DNA from: Bacteriovoracaceae bacterium
Lineage (GTDB): Bacteria; Bdellovibrionota; Bacteriovoracia; Bacteriovoracales; Bacteriovoracaceae
Reading direction: 5' to 3'
Length of the DNA: 18,441 bases
NCBI GenBank assembly: GCA_947448095.1
Contig: CANFNN010000021.1
Span: 1-18,441 of the forward strand
How positions within the stretch are numbered: position 1 is the stretch's first letter; every line of letters starts with the position of its first letter. Below the pieces are notes generated by a model that searched no databases, was not told the origin of the DNA, and saw only the letters and a program-made list of their open reading frames with translations. A program made the position numbers and the translations under genes. Positions 7,795-15,401 of the stretch are shown piece after piece.

Positions 7795-10317
7795 TTATTC
7801 AACCGACTTCCTAATTTCTTGGTAATCCGGAACATCCAACTCTTCATCTATCGCATTTTCGTCCGGACCAACTTCTTCGTTATTCAGGTTCTTATAGTGA
7901 TCAGCATCGGCCATATCATAAAGAGGACCTTCAGTTTGGCGATCAAGCTTGCTGGTCAAATCTTTAGAGACTTTAGCATTCGGATCAATTTCATCATCTT
8001 CAAACATTTCTTTCATGCCCTTCTCGCGGCGCTTAAGCACTTCTTTAGTGTTAAGCGAAGCGGTCTTAGCGTAAGGAGCAAGGATCTTCGGTGTGATAAA
8101 GAAGAGTAGGTTAACTTTGGTAGTTGATTTGGTCTGACTCTTAAATAACCAACCAAGAACCGGAATATCTCCCAAAATAGGAACTTTCGCGTTCTCTACT
8201 CGTTCTACTTCTCTTAAGAGACCACCCATGGCAATCGTATCTCTGTCACGAACCATCACTTCAGTGATCGCAGCTCGTGTGGCCTTAGGAAGACCTTTAC
8301 CAGCAACTTGTTCAGCACCTTGTTTAAAGTCATCAATCTTTTGATTGATTTTTAATTTCACAAAACGAGTCACCTTATTAATCTGTGGAGTAATTTTGAG
8401 TGAAAGCTTGGCTTCTTGGTCCACTGTAGAGAAGGCCTGAACACCACCAGTCGCAACTGTTGAGTTCGTTATAGGAACCGTATCACCCACTTCGAAGGTT
8501 GCTTCAGTATTATCTAAAACCAGAATCTGTGGAGTCGCGAGAACGTTGGTACTACCGTGAGAAGCAATCGCCTTAATGAAAGCATTGACTGCATTCACTT
8601 TAGCTGTTCCGCCAGCTGCTCCCGCTACACCTGGAACATTTATCTTACGAGTGGGACCAATCCCAATCCCGCCAAAGAGTCCACCAATAGATGTTGGAAC
8701 ACCGGTGGCCAAAAGGTTCAAGAGCTGAGTACTTTTCGAAGTGAAGCCAGCGCGCTGAACGTTACCAGCACCATAAGCGCCGACAAATTCCACACCAAAA
8801 CTGCGAATTTTTTCTACGTTAGCTTCAAGAATCATTCCTTCTACATAAACCTGGTCACGTGGAATATCAAGTCTTCCAATAACATCTTTCAGAGTTAACC
8901 AGTCAGTCGGAGAAGCAGTTACAACTAAAGCGTTGTTATTTTTATCCGAAGTAATTTTTACTTCGGCCGAGAAAATTGGATTATCTGAAGGACCTGCCAT
9001 AGATGAGAAACGATTTGCTCCAGCAGCACCATCTTTAGCAGCAGCACCAGTGACAATACTTGAGAGTGTTTTAGAAAGTTCTTCAGAATCACCATAGTTC
9101 AAATAGTAAACGTGAACGCGGTTAGAACTAGAAGAAACAAGCTTTACGTCCAGTTTAAGAATCAGGTCGCGAAGTTGTTTCGCTCCTTCTCCGTTGGCCA
9201 TAGCAATAATGGAGTTAGTTCTTGGTTCAGCAATAATTCTTGAAATTGAGCTTTGAGAAGTTTCACTTCCGCCTGCCGCTCCAGTAAAACGGGGAGTCGC
9301 TGAGCCAGCTCGTCCGGCCGCGCCACCTGCGCCACCTTTGAGAATATTATCCAAGAGTTTTGCAATCTCTTGAGCAGAAGAATTTTTTACTTTTACAATC
9401 TGAAGCGCTTCTTCGTGTCCAGAGACATCTAAAAACTTAACCATCTTGGCGAGACGGTTAATGTTTGAACCGGTATCAGCAATGATGATGGTGTTAGTTT
9501 GTTTGATATCAATTAAGCGGCCATAGCGACTCATAAATGGTCTGAAGTTTCGTGCAATTTCTGCTGCCGAAACGTGCTTGAGTGAAATCACTCGCATCAG
9601 ATAATTTTCAGTGTCTGGAGTATAGTTACCAGTATAGATTTTGGTTGGAGTATAACGAATATCCCGAGCGTTAATCACTTTGTAGAAGGCACCAGTTTTA
9701 ATCAATGAGTATCCGGCCATGTTGAGGGCGGCGAGATAAGCTTTCCATGCATCTCCAACTGTGATCGGAGTAGGTGCAATGATAGAAACTTTTCCTTTCA
9801 CGTCTTTATCCAAAATCAAATTGATTCCGGTTAGTTTTTGCATGTGACGGGTAATTTCCATGATATCGGTGTCGGGAAAATCAAAACTTTCTACAATCTC
9901 AGGGCCAAAAGCCGTTTCCGGGTTAAGGTTCACATATTTATTAGATTTGGCCGGTTCAGCTGCCGGTTTGGCGTTAGGGCGATTACCAAAAGTTTCTTTA
10001 TTCGCATCATCATCTGAATCGCCTTGAAAGGCGGATTCATTATCAGATTCTTCAGAGTCGCCTGAATCAGCGGCGTCAGTTGCTTCTGCATCTTGCTCAA
10101 GCTTCTCAGCCGCTTTCAGGGCAGCTGCTGCATCTTCAGCTGACATGGTATCCACGTCAGGAGTAGAGGATTCAACACCCGGTTTTTTGTCGGGACTAAA
10201 TCTGGTTTGAGAACGGTATTTGTTAAATTGTCCATAGGCCTGCTGTTGTTGCGAGAGCATTAAAGCTGCAAACAGCATGGGTGCTATGAAACGTTTCTTG
10301 TGACATCTTGTCTGCAT
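7795..10317 (-). CDS. gspD: T2SS outer-membrane secretin GspD
   Basis: GspD forms the multimeric outer-membrane channel. A signal peptide spans about residues 1-29 (basic MQTRCHKKR, hydrophobic core, cleavage near AYG|QF). The domains in order are N0 (about 142-228, starting SFDFPDTDIMEITRHMQKLTG), N1 (239-298), N2 (304-392, with a Gly/Ala/Ser-rich loop at 328-356) and N3 (400-485, with a second Ala/Gly-rich loop at 424-445). The secretin beta-barrel covers about 486-748 and contains the signature VPILGDIPVLGWLF (712-725). Between signal peptide and N0 lies a roughly 80-residue Asp/Glu/Ala/Ser-rich linker (about 50-125) that is unusual for GspD. The C-terminal ~90 residues are also acidic and could be an S-domain-like pilotin-binding tail, although no pilotin is in the window. 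At 840 aa it exceeds the usual ~650-700. AAGGA precedes the ATG by 6 bases. Confidence 0.97.
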   Translation of the reverse strand: MQTRCHKKRFIAPMLFAALMLSQQQQAYGQFNKYRSQTRFSPDKKPGVESSTPDVDTMSAEDAAAALKAAEKLEQDAEATDAADSGDSEESDNESAFQGDSDDDANKETFGNRPNAKPAAEPAKSNKYVNLNPETAFGPEIVESFDFPDTDIMEITRHMQKLTGINLILDKDVKGKVSIIAPTPITVGDAWKAYLAALNMAGYSLIKTGAFYKVINARDIRYTPTKIYTGNYTPDTENYLMRVISLKHVSAAEIARNFRPFMSRYGRLIDIKQTNTIIIADTGSNINRLAKMVKFLDVSGHEEALQIVKVKNSSAQEIAKLLDNILKGGAGGAAGRAGSATPRFTGAAGGSETSQSSISRIIAEPRTNSIIAMANGEGAKQLRDLILKLDVKLVSSSSNRVHVYYLNYGDSEELSKTLSSIVTGAAAKDGAAGANRFSSMAGPSDNPIFSAEVKITSDKNNNALVVTASPTDWLTLKDVIGRLDIPRDQVYVEGMILEANVEKIRSFGVEFVGAYGAGNVQRAGFTSKSTQLLNLLATGVPTSIGGLFGGIGIGPTRKINVPGVAGAAGGTAKVNAVNAFIKAIASHGSTNVLATPQILVLDNTEATFEVGDTVPITNSTVATGGVQAFSTVDQEAKLSLKITPQINKVTRFVKLKINQKIDDFKQGAEQVAGKGLPKATRAAITEVMVRDRDTIAMGGLLREVERVENAKVPILGDIPVLGWLFKSQTKSTTKVNLLFFITPKILAPYAKTASLNTKEVLKRREKGMKEMFEDDEIDPNAKVSKDLTSKLDRQTEGPLYDMADADHYKNLNNEEVGPDENAIDEELDVPDYQEIRKSVE

Positions 10318-10326
10318 AACCGTTCC

Positions 10327-11631
10327 TTATTTCTTAATGGAATAATCTTGATTAGCTTCACTACCGTCTCGTTTAATACCGAGTGATAATTGGTCTAATC
10401 CTTTAATACGTCCAAATAACAACATGACTTCATTCATATCATATATAGGCTTACCATTGATCGATGTAATAATGTCGCCGTCTTGAATTCCTAAGTAAGG
10501 AAAAATCCCTGATGGATCAAGCTCAGTCATTTTAAACGCTAAACTTCCGTCTGGGTTTTGAATCTTTACTGCGCGCGCTTGAGTCAGTACTCCTGCAATA
10601 TCTTTTAGCTTTTCATCCAGTAAGACTTTTGAAATCGTAAATTTGTTACCCACGTTATCGATGCCTGAGAGTTTTTTGTTTGCTTTATAATCACGGCTCT
10701 GTGCAGGTGACATAACAGAAATTGGGGAGCCTTGTTCTTTTGTTTTGTTGTCTGAGATGATCGATTCACACATCCCATTTTCAAGATTTTTCACCAAAAT
10801 TTCTAAGCGAGTAATTTTAAAAATTTGAGCTATGTTTGAAATCTGATCTCCCACGCGAACTTCTTGGAGTTCACGGTCTCCTCTGACTTGAACTGAAGCA
10901 ATCGACTTAACCATGTCCTGTAAGACGATCGTGTTGACAAGCTTGATGGGTAAATTGCTAGACTGTTCGGCTTCATCGCATTTTTTATCGGCCAGTACTT
11001 TTTTCGTTCCACCTAGACCTGAATTGGTTCTGAAAATATTAATCGATTTCACCTGCATGAGGGTCGAAGGATTAAACATATCATCCATAGGAATAGAGAC
11101 TGTATAGTCTTTAGCCGTATCTAGGGCCGGAGCACCTCTCATAACCATCGCTGTCGTTTTTCCAAGCGTGTAGGTTACGGCACAAACTAAAAGAACTAGG
11201 CCAACTTGATGAATTGGCTCTCTAGAAGAACGAGAAAGAAATTTCTCAATCGAGCGGCTTAAGCTTGGAGAGAGAAGGGGGTGACCATCAGATGTTGAGG
11301 GAAGTTTCGGAAGAGATATTCCCTTAAAGCCTTTAAGTTTTGTTCCAGATAATTTCCCTCTTAGCATTTGAAATGAAGAGGTGAGTTTTTCTTTAAGATT
11401 TGATTTTCCAGAGGGAGAAATCTCTTGATCGTCTTTGAAGTTTTGACTTGAGACATTGAACTCACCAGTTGAATCTTCATTCGCTCGAATGGGTTCAACT
11501 TTGAATCCAGGATTGGTTTGGTCGAGACTTTCAAATGCGTCATCATCCAAGAGTTCATCTTGATCAGATAAGTCTTGTGTCGCTTTTCGGCCAAGCTTCT
11601 TTTTGAGGAAGTCTTTGATTTTATTTATCAT
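10327..11631 (-). CDS. gspC: T2SS inner-membrane protein GspC with PDZ domain
   Basis: GspC bridges the inner-membrane platform and the secretin. It has a single transmembrane helix (about residues 143-164, GLVLLVCAVTYTLGKTTAMVM), a periplasmic homology region (about 225-295, VNTIVLQDMVKSIASVQV then VRVGDQISNIAQIFKI) that in known systems binds the GspD N0 domain, and a C-terminal PDZ domain (about 330-432, YLGIQDGDIITSINGKPIYDMNEVM). Two periplasmic cysteines, C218 and C288, flank the homology region and could form a disulfide. The predicted cytoplasmic N-terminus is about 140 residues long, against a few tens in enterobacterial GspC; it is first acidic (residues 20-70) and then basic (80-110). 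At 434 aa it is long for the family (about 270-310). The start has no clear Shine-Dalgarno, and the gene begins the operon. Confidence 0.95.
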   Translation of the reverse strand: MINKIKDFLKKKLGRKATQDLSDQDELLDDDAFESLDQTNPGFKVEPIRANEDSTGEFNVSSQNFKDDQEISPSGKSNLKEKLTSSFQMLRGKLSGTKLKGFKGISLPKLPSTSDGHPLLSPSLSRSIEKFLSRSSREPIHQVGLVLLVCAVTYTLGKTTAMVMRGAPALDTAKDYTVSIPMDDMFNPSTLMQVKSINIFRTNSGLGGTKKVLADKKCDEAEQSSNLPIKLVNTIVLQDMVKSIASVQVRGDRELQEVRVGDQISNIAQIFKITRLEILVKNLENGMCESIISDNKTKEQGSPISVMSPAQSRDYKANKKLSGIDNVGNKFTISKVLLDEKLKDIAGVLTQARAVKIQNPDGSLAFKMTELDPSGIFPYLGIQDGDIITSINGKPIYDMNEVMLLFGRIKGLDQLSLGIKRDGSEANQDYSIKK

Positions 11632-11637
11632 TAATTT

Positions 11638-11666
11638 ATTGTCATAAAAATTAATGTGATGTGCAA
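11638..11666 (-). promoter_or_regulatory. Possible promoter of the gsp operon
   Basis: On the minus strand TTGCAC (11661-11666) and GACAAT (11638-11643) are 17 bases apart and resemble sigma70 -35 and -10 boxes (the -10 matches 4 of 6). Transcription would begin almost at the gspC ATG, giving a nearly leaderless mRNA. That fits the missing Shine-Dalgarno but also makes the call doubtful. A different promoter further upstream is equally possible. Confidence 0.22.
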
Positions 11667-11714
11667 GTAGACTTGGTGGGAATTAAGCTAGAGTGGGATA
11701 GTCGGATATTGAGT

Positions 11715-11735
11715 GATTATTTGTCCGGACTAATC
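11715..11735. promoter_or_regulatory. Dyad in the divergent gspC / acyl-CoA dehydrogenase intergenic region
   Basis: A perfect 8-bp palindrome GTCCGGAC (11723-11730) is flanked by GATTA (11715-11719) on the left and TAATC (11731-11735) on the right. These flanks are also inverted copies of each other, but offset by three bases. The position, between two divergent transcription units and upstream of the putative rightward promoter, suits an operator. A chance occurrence cannot be excluded. Confidence 0.25.
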
Positions 11736-11749
11736 TTATGACTTTTTCT

Positions 11750-11778
11750 GTACTTTGATTCCGTCTCAACTTTATAAT
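11750..11778 (+). promoter_or_regulatory. Probable promoter of the acyl-CoA dehydrogenase gene
   Basis: A perfect TATAAT (11773-11778) lies 35 bases before the ATG at 11814. The -35 position with a 17-base spacer (11750-11755, GTACTT) is a poor match. A closer TTGATT (11755-11760) is only 12 bases away, so the -35 is uncertain. The implied 5' leader of about 28 bases contains the AAGAGG ribosome site at 11803-11808. Confidence 0.42.
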
Positions 11779-11813
11779 AATGAAGATTATTTTTCATCTC
11801 ACAAGAGGCATAT

Positions 11814-13583
11814 ATGGCTCACGAAACTGGTAAAGAAATTCCGTCTATTGTAAAAAACATGTTCTACGGCGACGTCATGGAAGAAGAAGTTTTTCCTTTT
11901 CCTCACTTAAACGAAGGACAAATCGAAATGGCCAAGGCCATGATCGACGCAGTTGACAAATACGCTCAGACAAATATCGACTCGGCCAAGCTAGACCGTG
12001 ATGCCAAGATTCCTCAAGAAGTCTTAGACGGACTGGCCGGACTCGGTCTGTGTGGTCTAGGTGTAGGCGAGGAGTACGGAGGCCTTGGTCTTGATACCAC
12101 CCTTTACGCTCGCGTGTTTTCTGAAATCGCAGGCATCGACGGCTCGATTGCGACAACTTTGGGTGCCCATCAATCGATTGGTTTTAAAGCACTAGTGAAT
12201 GAAGGCAATGAAGAGCAGAAAAAGAAATGGCTTCCTAAGCTTGCTTCTGGTGAATGCTGGGCTTCATTTTGTTTAACTGAGCCTGGTTCTGGCTCTGATG
12301 CTTATTCTATTAAAACGAAAGCCGTAAAAAATGCTGATGGAACTTATACCATCACTGGTCAAAAGCTTTGGATTACCAACGCTGGTCTGGCCGGGTTCTA
12401 TTCAGTCTTTGCTAAAACAGAACATGAAGTCGATGGGAAAAAAGTTGAAAAAATCAGCTGCTTTATCGTTGAAAAAGACCGCGAAGGGATTTCTTTTGGT
12501 GAAAAAGAAGACAAAATGGGGATTCGGGCCTCTGAAACAAGAGCCGTATACTTTGATAAAGTAACCGTTCCTGCTGCTAACGTTATTGGAGAGCCAGGTC
12601 AGGGATTCAAAATTGCGATGAACGTTCTCAATACTGGTCGCCTATCACTAGGCTCTGGTTCGGTTGGGGGAATGAAGGCGATTTTAAAACTTGCTACTGC
12701 TCAGGCCAAAACTCGTAAACAATTTGGCGACTACATTGCAAACTTTGGTTTGATTCAAGAAAAATTGACGACGATGGCAGCAAACATTTATGCCTCTGAA
12801 TCAATTGTTTATATGACAACTGGTAAAATCACTCAGGGAATGAGCGAGTTCTCACACGAGTCGGCGATTTGTAAAATCTATTGCTCGGAAAAACTGTGGC
12901 ACACGATTGATATGGCAACTCAGATTGCTGCTGGTAATGCCTATATGCGCGAGTATCCCTATGAGCGCATTATGCGAGACTGCAGAATTAATCTTATCTT
13001 TGAAGGAACCAATGAAATCTTGCGTATCTTCACAGCTCTGTCTGGGATCAAAGGACCTTCTGAGGACCTGAAAGAACTTGGAAAAGTGGCGGATATCTCT
13101 AAGGCGATTCATGACCCTATTAAATCAGTAGGTCTACTGACAGATTTCGCTAAGAAGAGAATTTCAAAATACGTCGGCTCAAAGTCGCTTAGTAAAGTTC
13201 ACCCAAACCTAGAAACTCATGGCTCTCACTTTGTGAGTGCGTTGAATGATTTTGCTATCGCTGTTGAAAACACGATTATGAAATACGGGAAAAATATCAT
13301 TGGTAACGAGCTTCCTCAGATGAGACTAGCAAACATGTCGATTGAACTTTATGTTCAATTGTGTGTTCTATCCCGCACCACTTCTATTCTTAACCGTACT
13401 GATGTTTCTGAGTCGGATAAAGAATATGTGACTCTATTAACTGAAGTGATTTGTCGCGATAGCCGTCAAACCTTTACTCGGAATTACAAACGTCTTAACT
13501 CTAGTTACGATAAATTAATTCCTAAAGTTGCCAAACACGTCTCAGATCGAGATGGATTTGGTTTTGACATAATTGATTTTTAA
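11814..13583 (+). CDS. Acyl-CoA dehydrogenase (very-long-chain type, FAD-dependent)
   Basis: The enzyme should catalyse the first, FAD-dependent alpha,beta-desaturation step of fatty acid beta-oxidation and pass electrons to ETF. The N-terminal helical domain covers about residues 35-150. The beta domain contains the signature CLTEPGSGSDA (153-163) and GQKLWITNAG (182-191). The C-terminal helical domain holds RKQFGDYIANFGLIQEKL (301-318) and YPYERIMRDCRINLIFEGTNEILRIF (381-406). E397 in FEGTNEI is the predicted catalytic base, placed as in VLCAD/ACAD9. The 589-aa length with about 180 residues after this motif also fits the VLCAD group, whose extra C-terminal domain aids dimerisation and membrane contact. 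The site usually reading GG.G (before the ER..RD motif) reads QIAAGNAYMREYP. AAGAGG sits 5 bases before the ATG. Substrate chain length cannot be read from sequence. Confidence 0.95.
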   Translation: MAHETGKEIPSIVKNMFYGDVMEEEVFPFPHLNEGQIEMAKAMIDAVDKYAQTNIDSAKLDRDAKIPQEVLDGLAGLGLCGLGVGEEYGGLGLDTTLYARVFSEIAGIDGSIATTLGAHQSIGFKALVNEGNEEQKKKWLPKLASGECWASFCLTEPGSGSDAYSIKTKAVKNADGTYTITGQKLWITNAGLAGFYSVFAKTEHEVDGKKVEKISCFIVEKDREGISFGEKEDKMGIRASETRAVYFDKVTVPAANVIGEPGQGFKIAMNVLNTGRLSLGSGSVGGMKAILKLATAQAKTRKQFGDYIANFGLIQEKLTTMAANIYASESIVYMTTGKITQGMSEFSHESAICKIYCSEKLWHTIDMATQIAAGNAYMREYPYERIMRDCRINLIFEGTNEILRIFTALSGIKGPSEDLKELGKVADISKAIHDPIKSVGLLTDFAKKRISKYVGSKSLSKVHPNLETHGSHFVSALNDFAIAVENTIMKYGKNIIGNELPQMRLANMSIELYVQLCVLSRTTSILNRTDVSESDKEYVTLLTEVICRDSRQTFTRNYKRLNSSYDKLIPKVAKHVSDRDGFGFDIIDF

Positions 13584-15390
13584 TTATTTGCCCTCCCTTT
13601 TGGGAGGGCTTCTTTTTTTCGCCTTCAGTTGCTCTTCAACTCCTGACAAGAGTGTGGATGAAGAATCAATCAAACTTTCTGAAGAGCTTGATTCCCTTTC
13701 AAGAAAAGTCCAGACCGTTAACTATGGCCCAACTCTTAAGCAGGGCGGCGTTTTTGCAGACAAAACCAACGACTATGGGCTTAAGGATCTTTACGCTGTC
13801 TCATTTAATGCCATTGATTTCAATTTCGACGGAAAAACTGATCTGGTACTGCTTCCTACGTATTATTCAAGACCGAAATTCATGCTGTTCAATTCTGTTG
13901 AGAAAAAATTTCTTCCCTGGAAGCATGATCCACTTCCAGCGGATTTTAAGGCGTCGTTTTTACTTTTTTATGATGTGAATAAAGATAAGACCCTTGATCT
14001 GATCGCTGGAGTGCTTAATCAGCGCAGCGAGGTCAGCCAAATTCCTTTAAAGCTCTACCTCGGACGCATCAAGAATGGTCTAATTTCTTTCACTGAAGAT
14101 CCACAGTTCATAAAACTACCGGCCGAGCCCACCAGCTCTATTACTCTTCTCGATTATGATTTAGACGGCTGGGTGGACATGTTTATTGGCAACTGGTTTG
14201 AAAGTCGTAAAGGACAGTACTATCCAGTTTCGGATCGATTACTGAGAAACAATAAGGGCAAGTTTGAAGAAGTGACGTCTCTTCTTAAAGACGAAGCGAA
14301 AAAATCGCCGAATCAACTTTATCCTCCGAATGCCCGTCCCACCTATGGGTCGTCCAGTTGTGATATCGATCAAAATGGGTACCCCGATATTTTGACGGCT
14401 TCTTCTTCAGGACATAAAAATAAACTTTGGATGAATCTGGGTGATTCGCGAACAGGTGAGCGGGGCTTTGAGGACATTGGAGCGACAACCAACTATGGCT
14501 CCGATCCCAATGGCAGTTTAATTCCTACCGGTGGTGGAAGAAACTTTTTCAGCGCTTGCACTGATTATAATGATGACGGAATGATGGATCTTTTTTTAGG
14601 CTCACTTTCGCATGCTTATGATAATGAATCTGTGGATAAATCCAGCATTCTGACGGGCTCAAAAGAAACCTATCCTCCCTATTTTGTTCGCACAGAATAT
14701 CTAAGTGATGCGACCAGTGAGGCCTGGAACCAGGGTGACAAAAGAGGTGTTTGGACTGACTACAACCTCGATGGAAGAATTGATTTAGTGGTTGATAATT
14801 CTGGATTTCCCCCGCATTCAAGGCTCGTTATGTTTGAACAAGATGAGTCTCACGCATTTGTAAACTTGGCCGGGCAACTGGGAATTGATGTTGTGAACCC
14901 AGTGGGCACGATCAGTATTGATGTGAATCATGATGGACTGCCAGATTTAATTACGTCGCAAAACAATATTCGTCATTCGGATATTCCGCCTCGGCTCTAT
15001 TTGTTTGAAAACCAAAATAAAGTACCTGGAAGAAAGTCACTCAAAGTTTATTTGCAGGGGATTAAATCTAATACTGAGGCCCTCGGTGCAATGGTTATGC
15101 TTTATACAAAAAAGAATAATCATAAAATTGTTCAAAGGCGCTGGAATGAATATTCTCAAGGTGGCCTGACTTCTCAAAATGAAGACGGAGTTCACTTCGG
15201 AATTAATAACGGCGTTGAAGCAGTAGGGGTTAAGGTCCGTTGGCCATTTAAAGTGAAGTCCGGTTTTAAACAGGGACAAACGATCGAAAAGCTGTATTCA
15301 CTTCAAGGCTATATGAATAAAGATTTTGTTGAAGTCACTGTATGTGAAGATGGGAAAATTCTTGCCGGGAAAATTTCTTGCCAATTCTAG
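13573..15390 (+). CDS. FG-GAP/VCBS repeat and ASPIC/UnbV (CRTAC1-like) protein, probable lipoprotein
   Basis: Seven Asp-rich calcium loops of the FG-GAP/VCBS type recur every 50-70 residues: DFNFDGKTD (82), DVNKDKTLD (134), DYDLDGWVD (194), DIDQNGYPD (264), DYNDDGMMD (331), DYNLDGRID (396) and DVNHDGLPD (450). This spacing suggests a seven-bladed beta-propeller. The C-terminal region (about 488-560: KSLKVYLQGIKSNTEALGAMV, then VHFGINNGVEAVGVKVRWP) matches the ASPIC/UnbV domain. The N-terminus LLGGLLFFAFSC|SSTPDKS resembles a lipoprotein signal with Cys20, but it lacks basic residues and the -3/-2 positions (A, F) are a poor lipobox. An in-frame TAA at 13570-13572 forces the start to be TTG at 13573, 13588 or 13600, or GTG at 13654. 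No good ribosome site precedes any of them. The TTG at 13573 overlaps the upstream stop by 11 bp, and a terminator lies within the signal-peptide codons. The function is unknown; an exported, surface-associated role is inferred. Confidence 0.85.
   Translation: MIFNYLPSLLGGLLFFAFSCSSTPDKSVDEESIKLSEELDSLSRKVQTVNYGPTLKQGGVFADKTNDYGLKDLYAVSFNAIDFNFDGKTDLVLLPTYYSRPKFMLFNSVEKKFLPWKHDPLPADFKASFLLFYDVNKDKTLDLIAGVLNQRSEVSQIPLKLYLGRIKNGLISFTEDPQFIKLPAEPTSSITLLDYDLDGWVDMFIGNWFESRKGQYYPVSDRLLRNNKGKFEEVTSLLKDEAKKSPNQLYPPNARPTYGSSSCDIDQNGYPDILTASSSGHKNKLWMNLGDSRTGERGFEDIGATTNYGSDPNGSLIPTGGGRNFFSACTDYNDDGMMDLFLGSLSHAYDNESVDKSSILTGSKETYPPYFVRTEYLSDATSEAWNQGDKRGVWTDYNLDGRIDLVVDNSGFPPHSRLVMFEQDESHAFVNLAGQLGIDVVNPVGTISIDVNHDGLPDLITSQNNIRHSDIPPRLYLFENQNKVPGRKSLKVYLQGIKSNTEALGAMVMLYTKKNNHKIVQRRWNEYSQGGLTSQNEDGVHFGINNGVEAVGVKVRWPFKVKSGFKQGQTIEKLYSLQGYMNKDFVEVTVCEDGKILAGKISCQF
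13590..13619 (+). terminator. Intrinsic terminator after the acyl-CoA dehydrogenase gene
   Basis: A perfect 8-bp GC-rich stem GCCCTCCC / GGGAGGGC (13590-13597 and 13602-13609) with a TTTT loop is followed by TTCTTTTTTT. It starts 6 bases after the dehydrogenase TAA. It has no T-tract on the minus strand, so it acts rightward only. It also lies entirely inside the open reading frame of the following FG-GAP protein. Confidence 0.9.
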
Positions 15391-15401
15391 CGATTCGCTC
15401 T

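Noticed and set aside
9000..9350. Ala/Gly-rich repeat-like stretches in gspD
   Set aside because: They translate into flexible loops in the N2 and N3 domains and are not DNA repeats with a conserved unit.
11630..11648. Four-codon upstream frame (MTIN) ending on the gspC start codon
   Set aside because: It has no ribosome site and such short frames are common by chance in AT-rich leaders.
13652..13978. 108-aa plus-strand frame inside the FG-GAP gene
   Set aside because: It is a shifted shadow; the overlapping frame carries the calcium-loop repeats and is clearly the real one.
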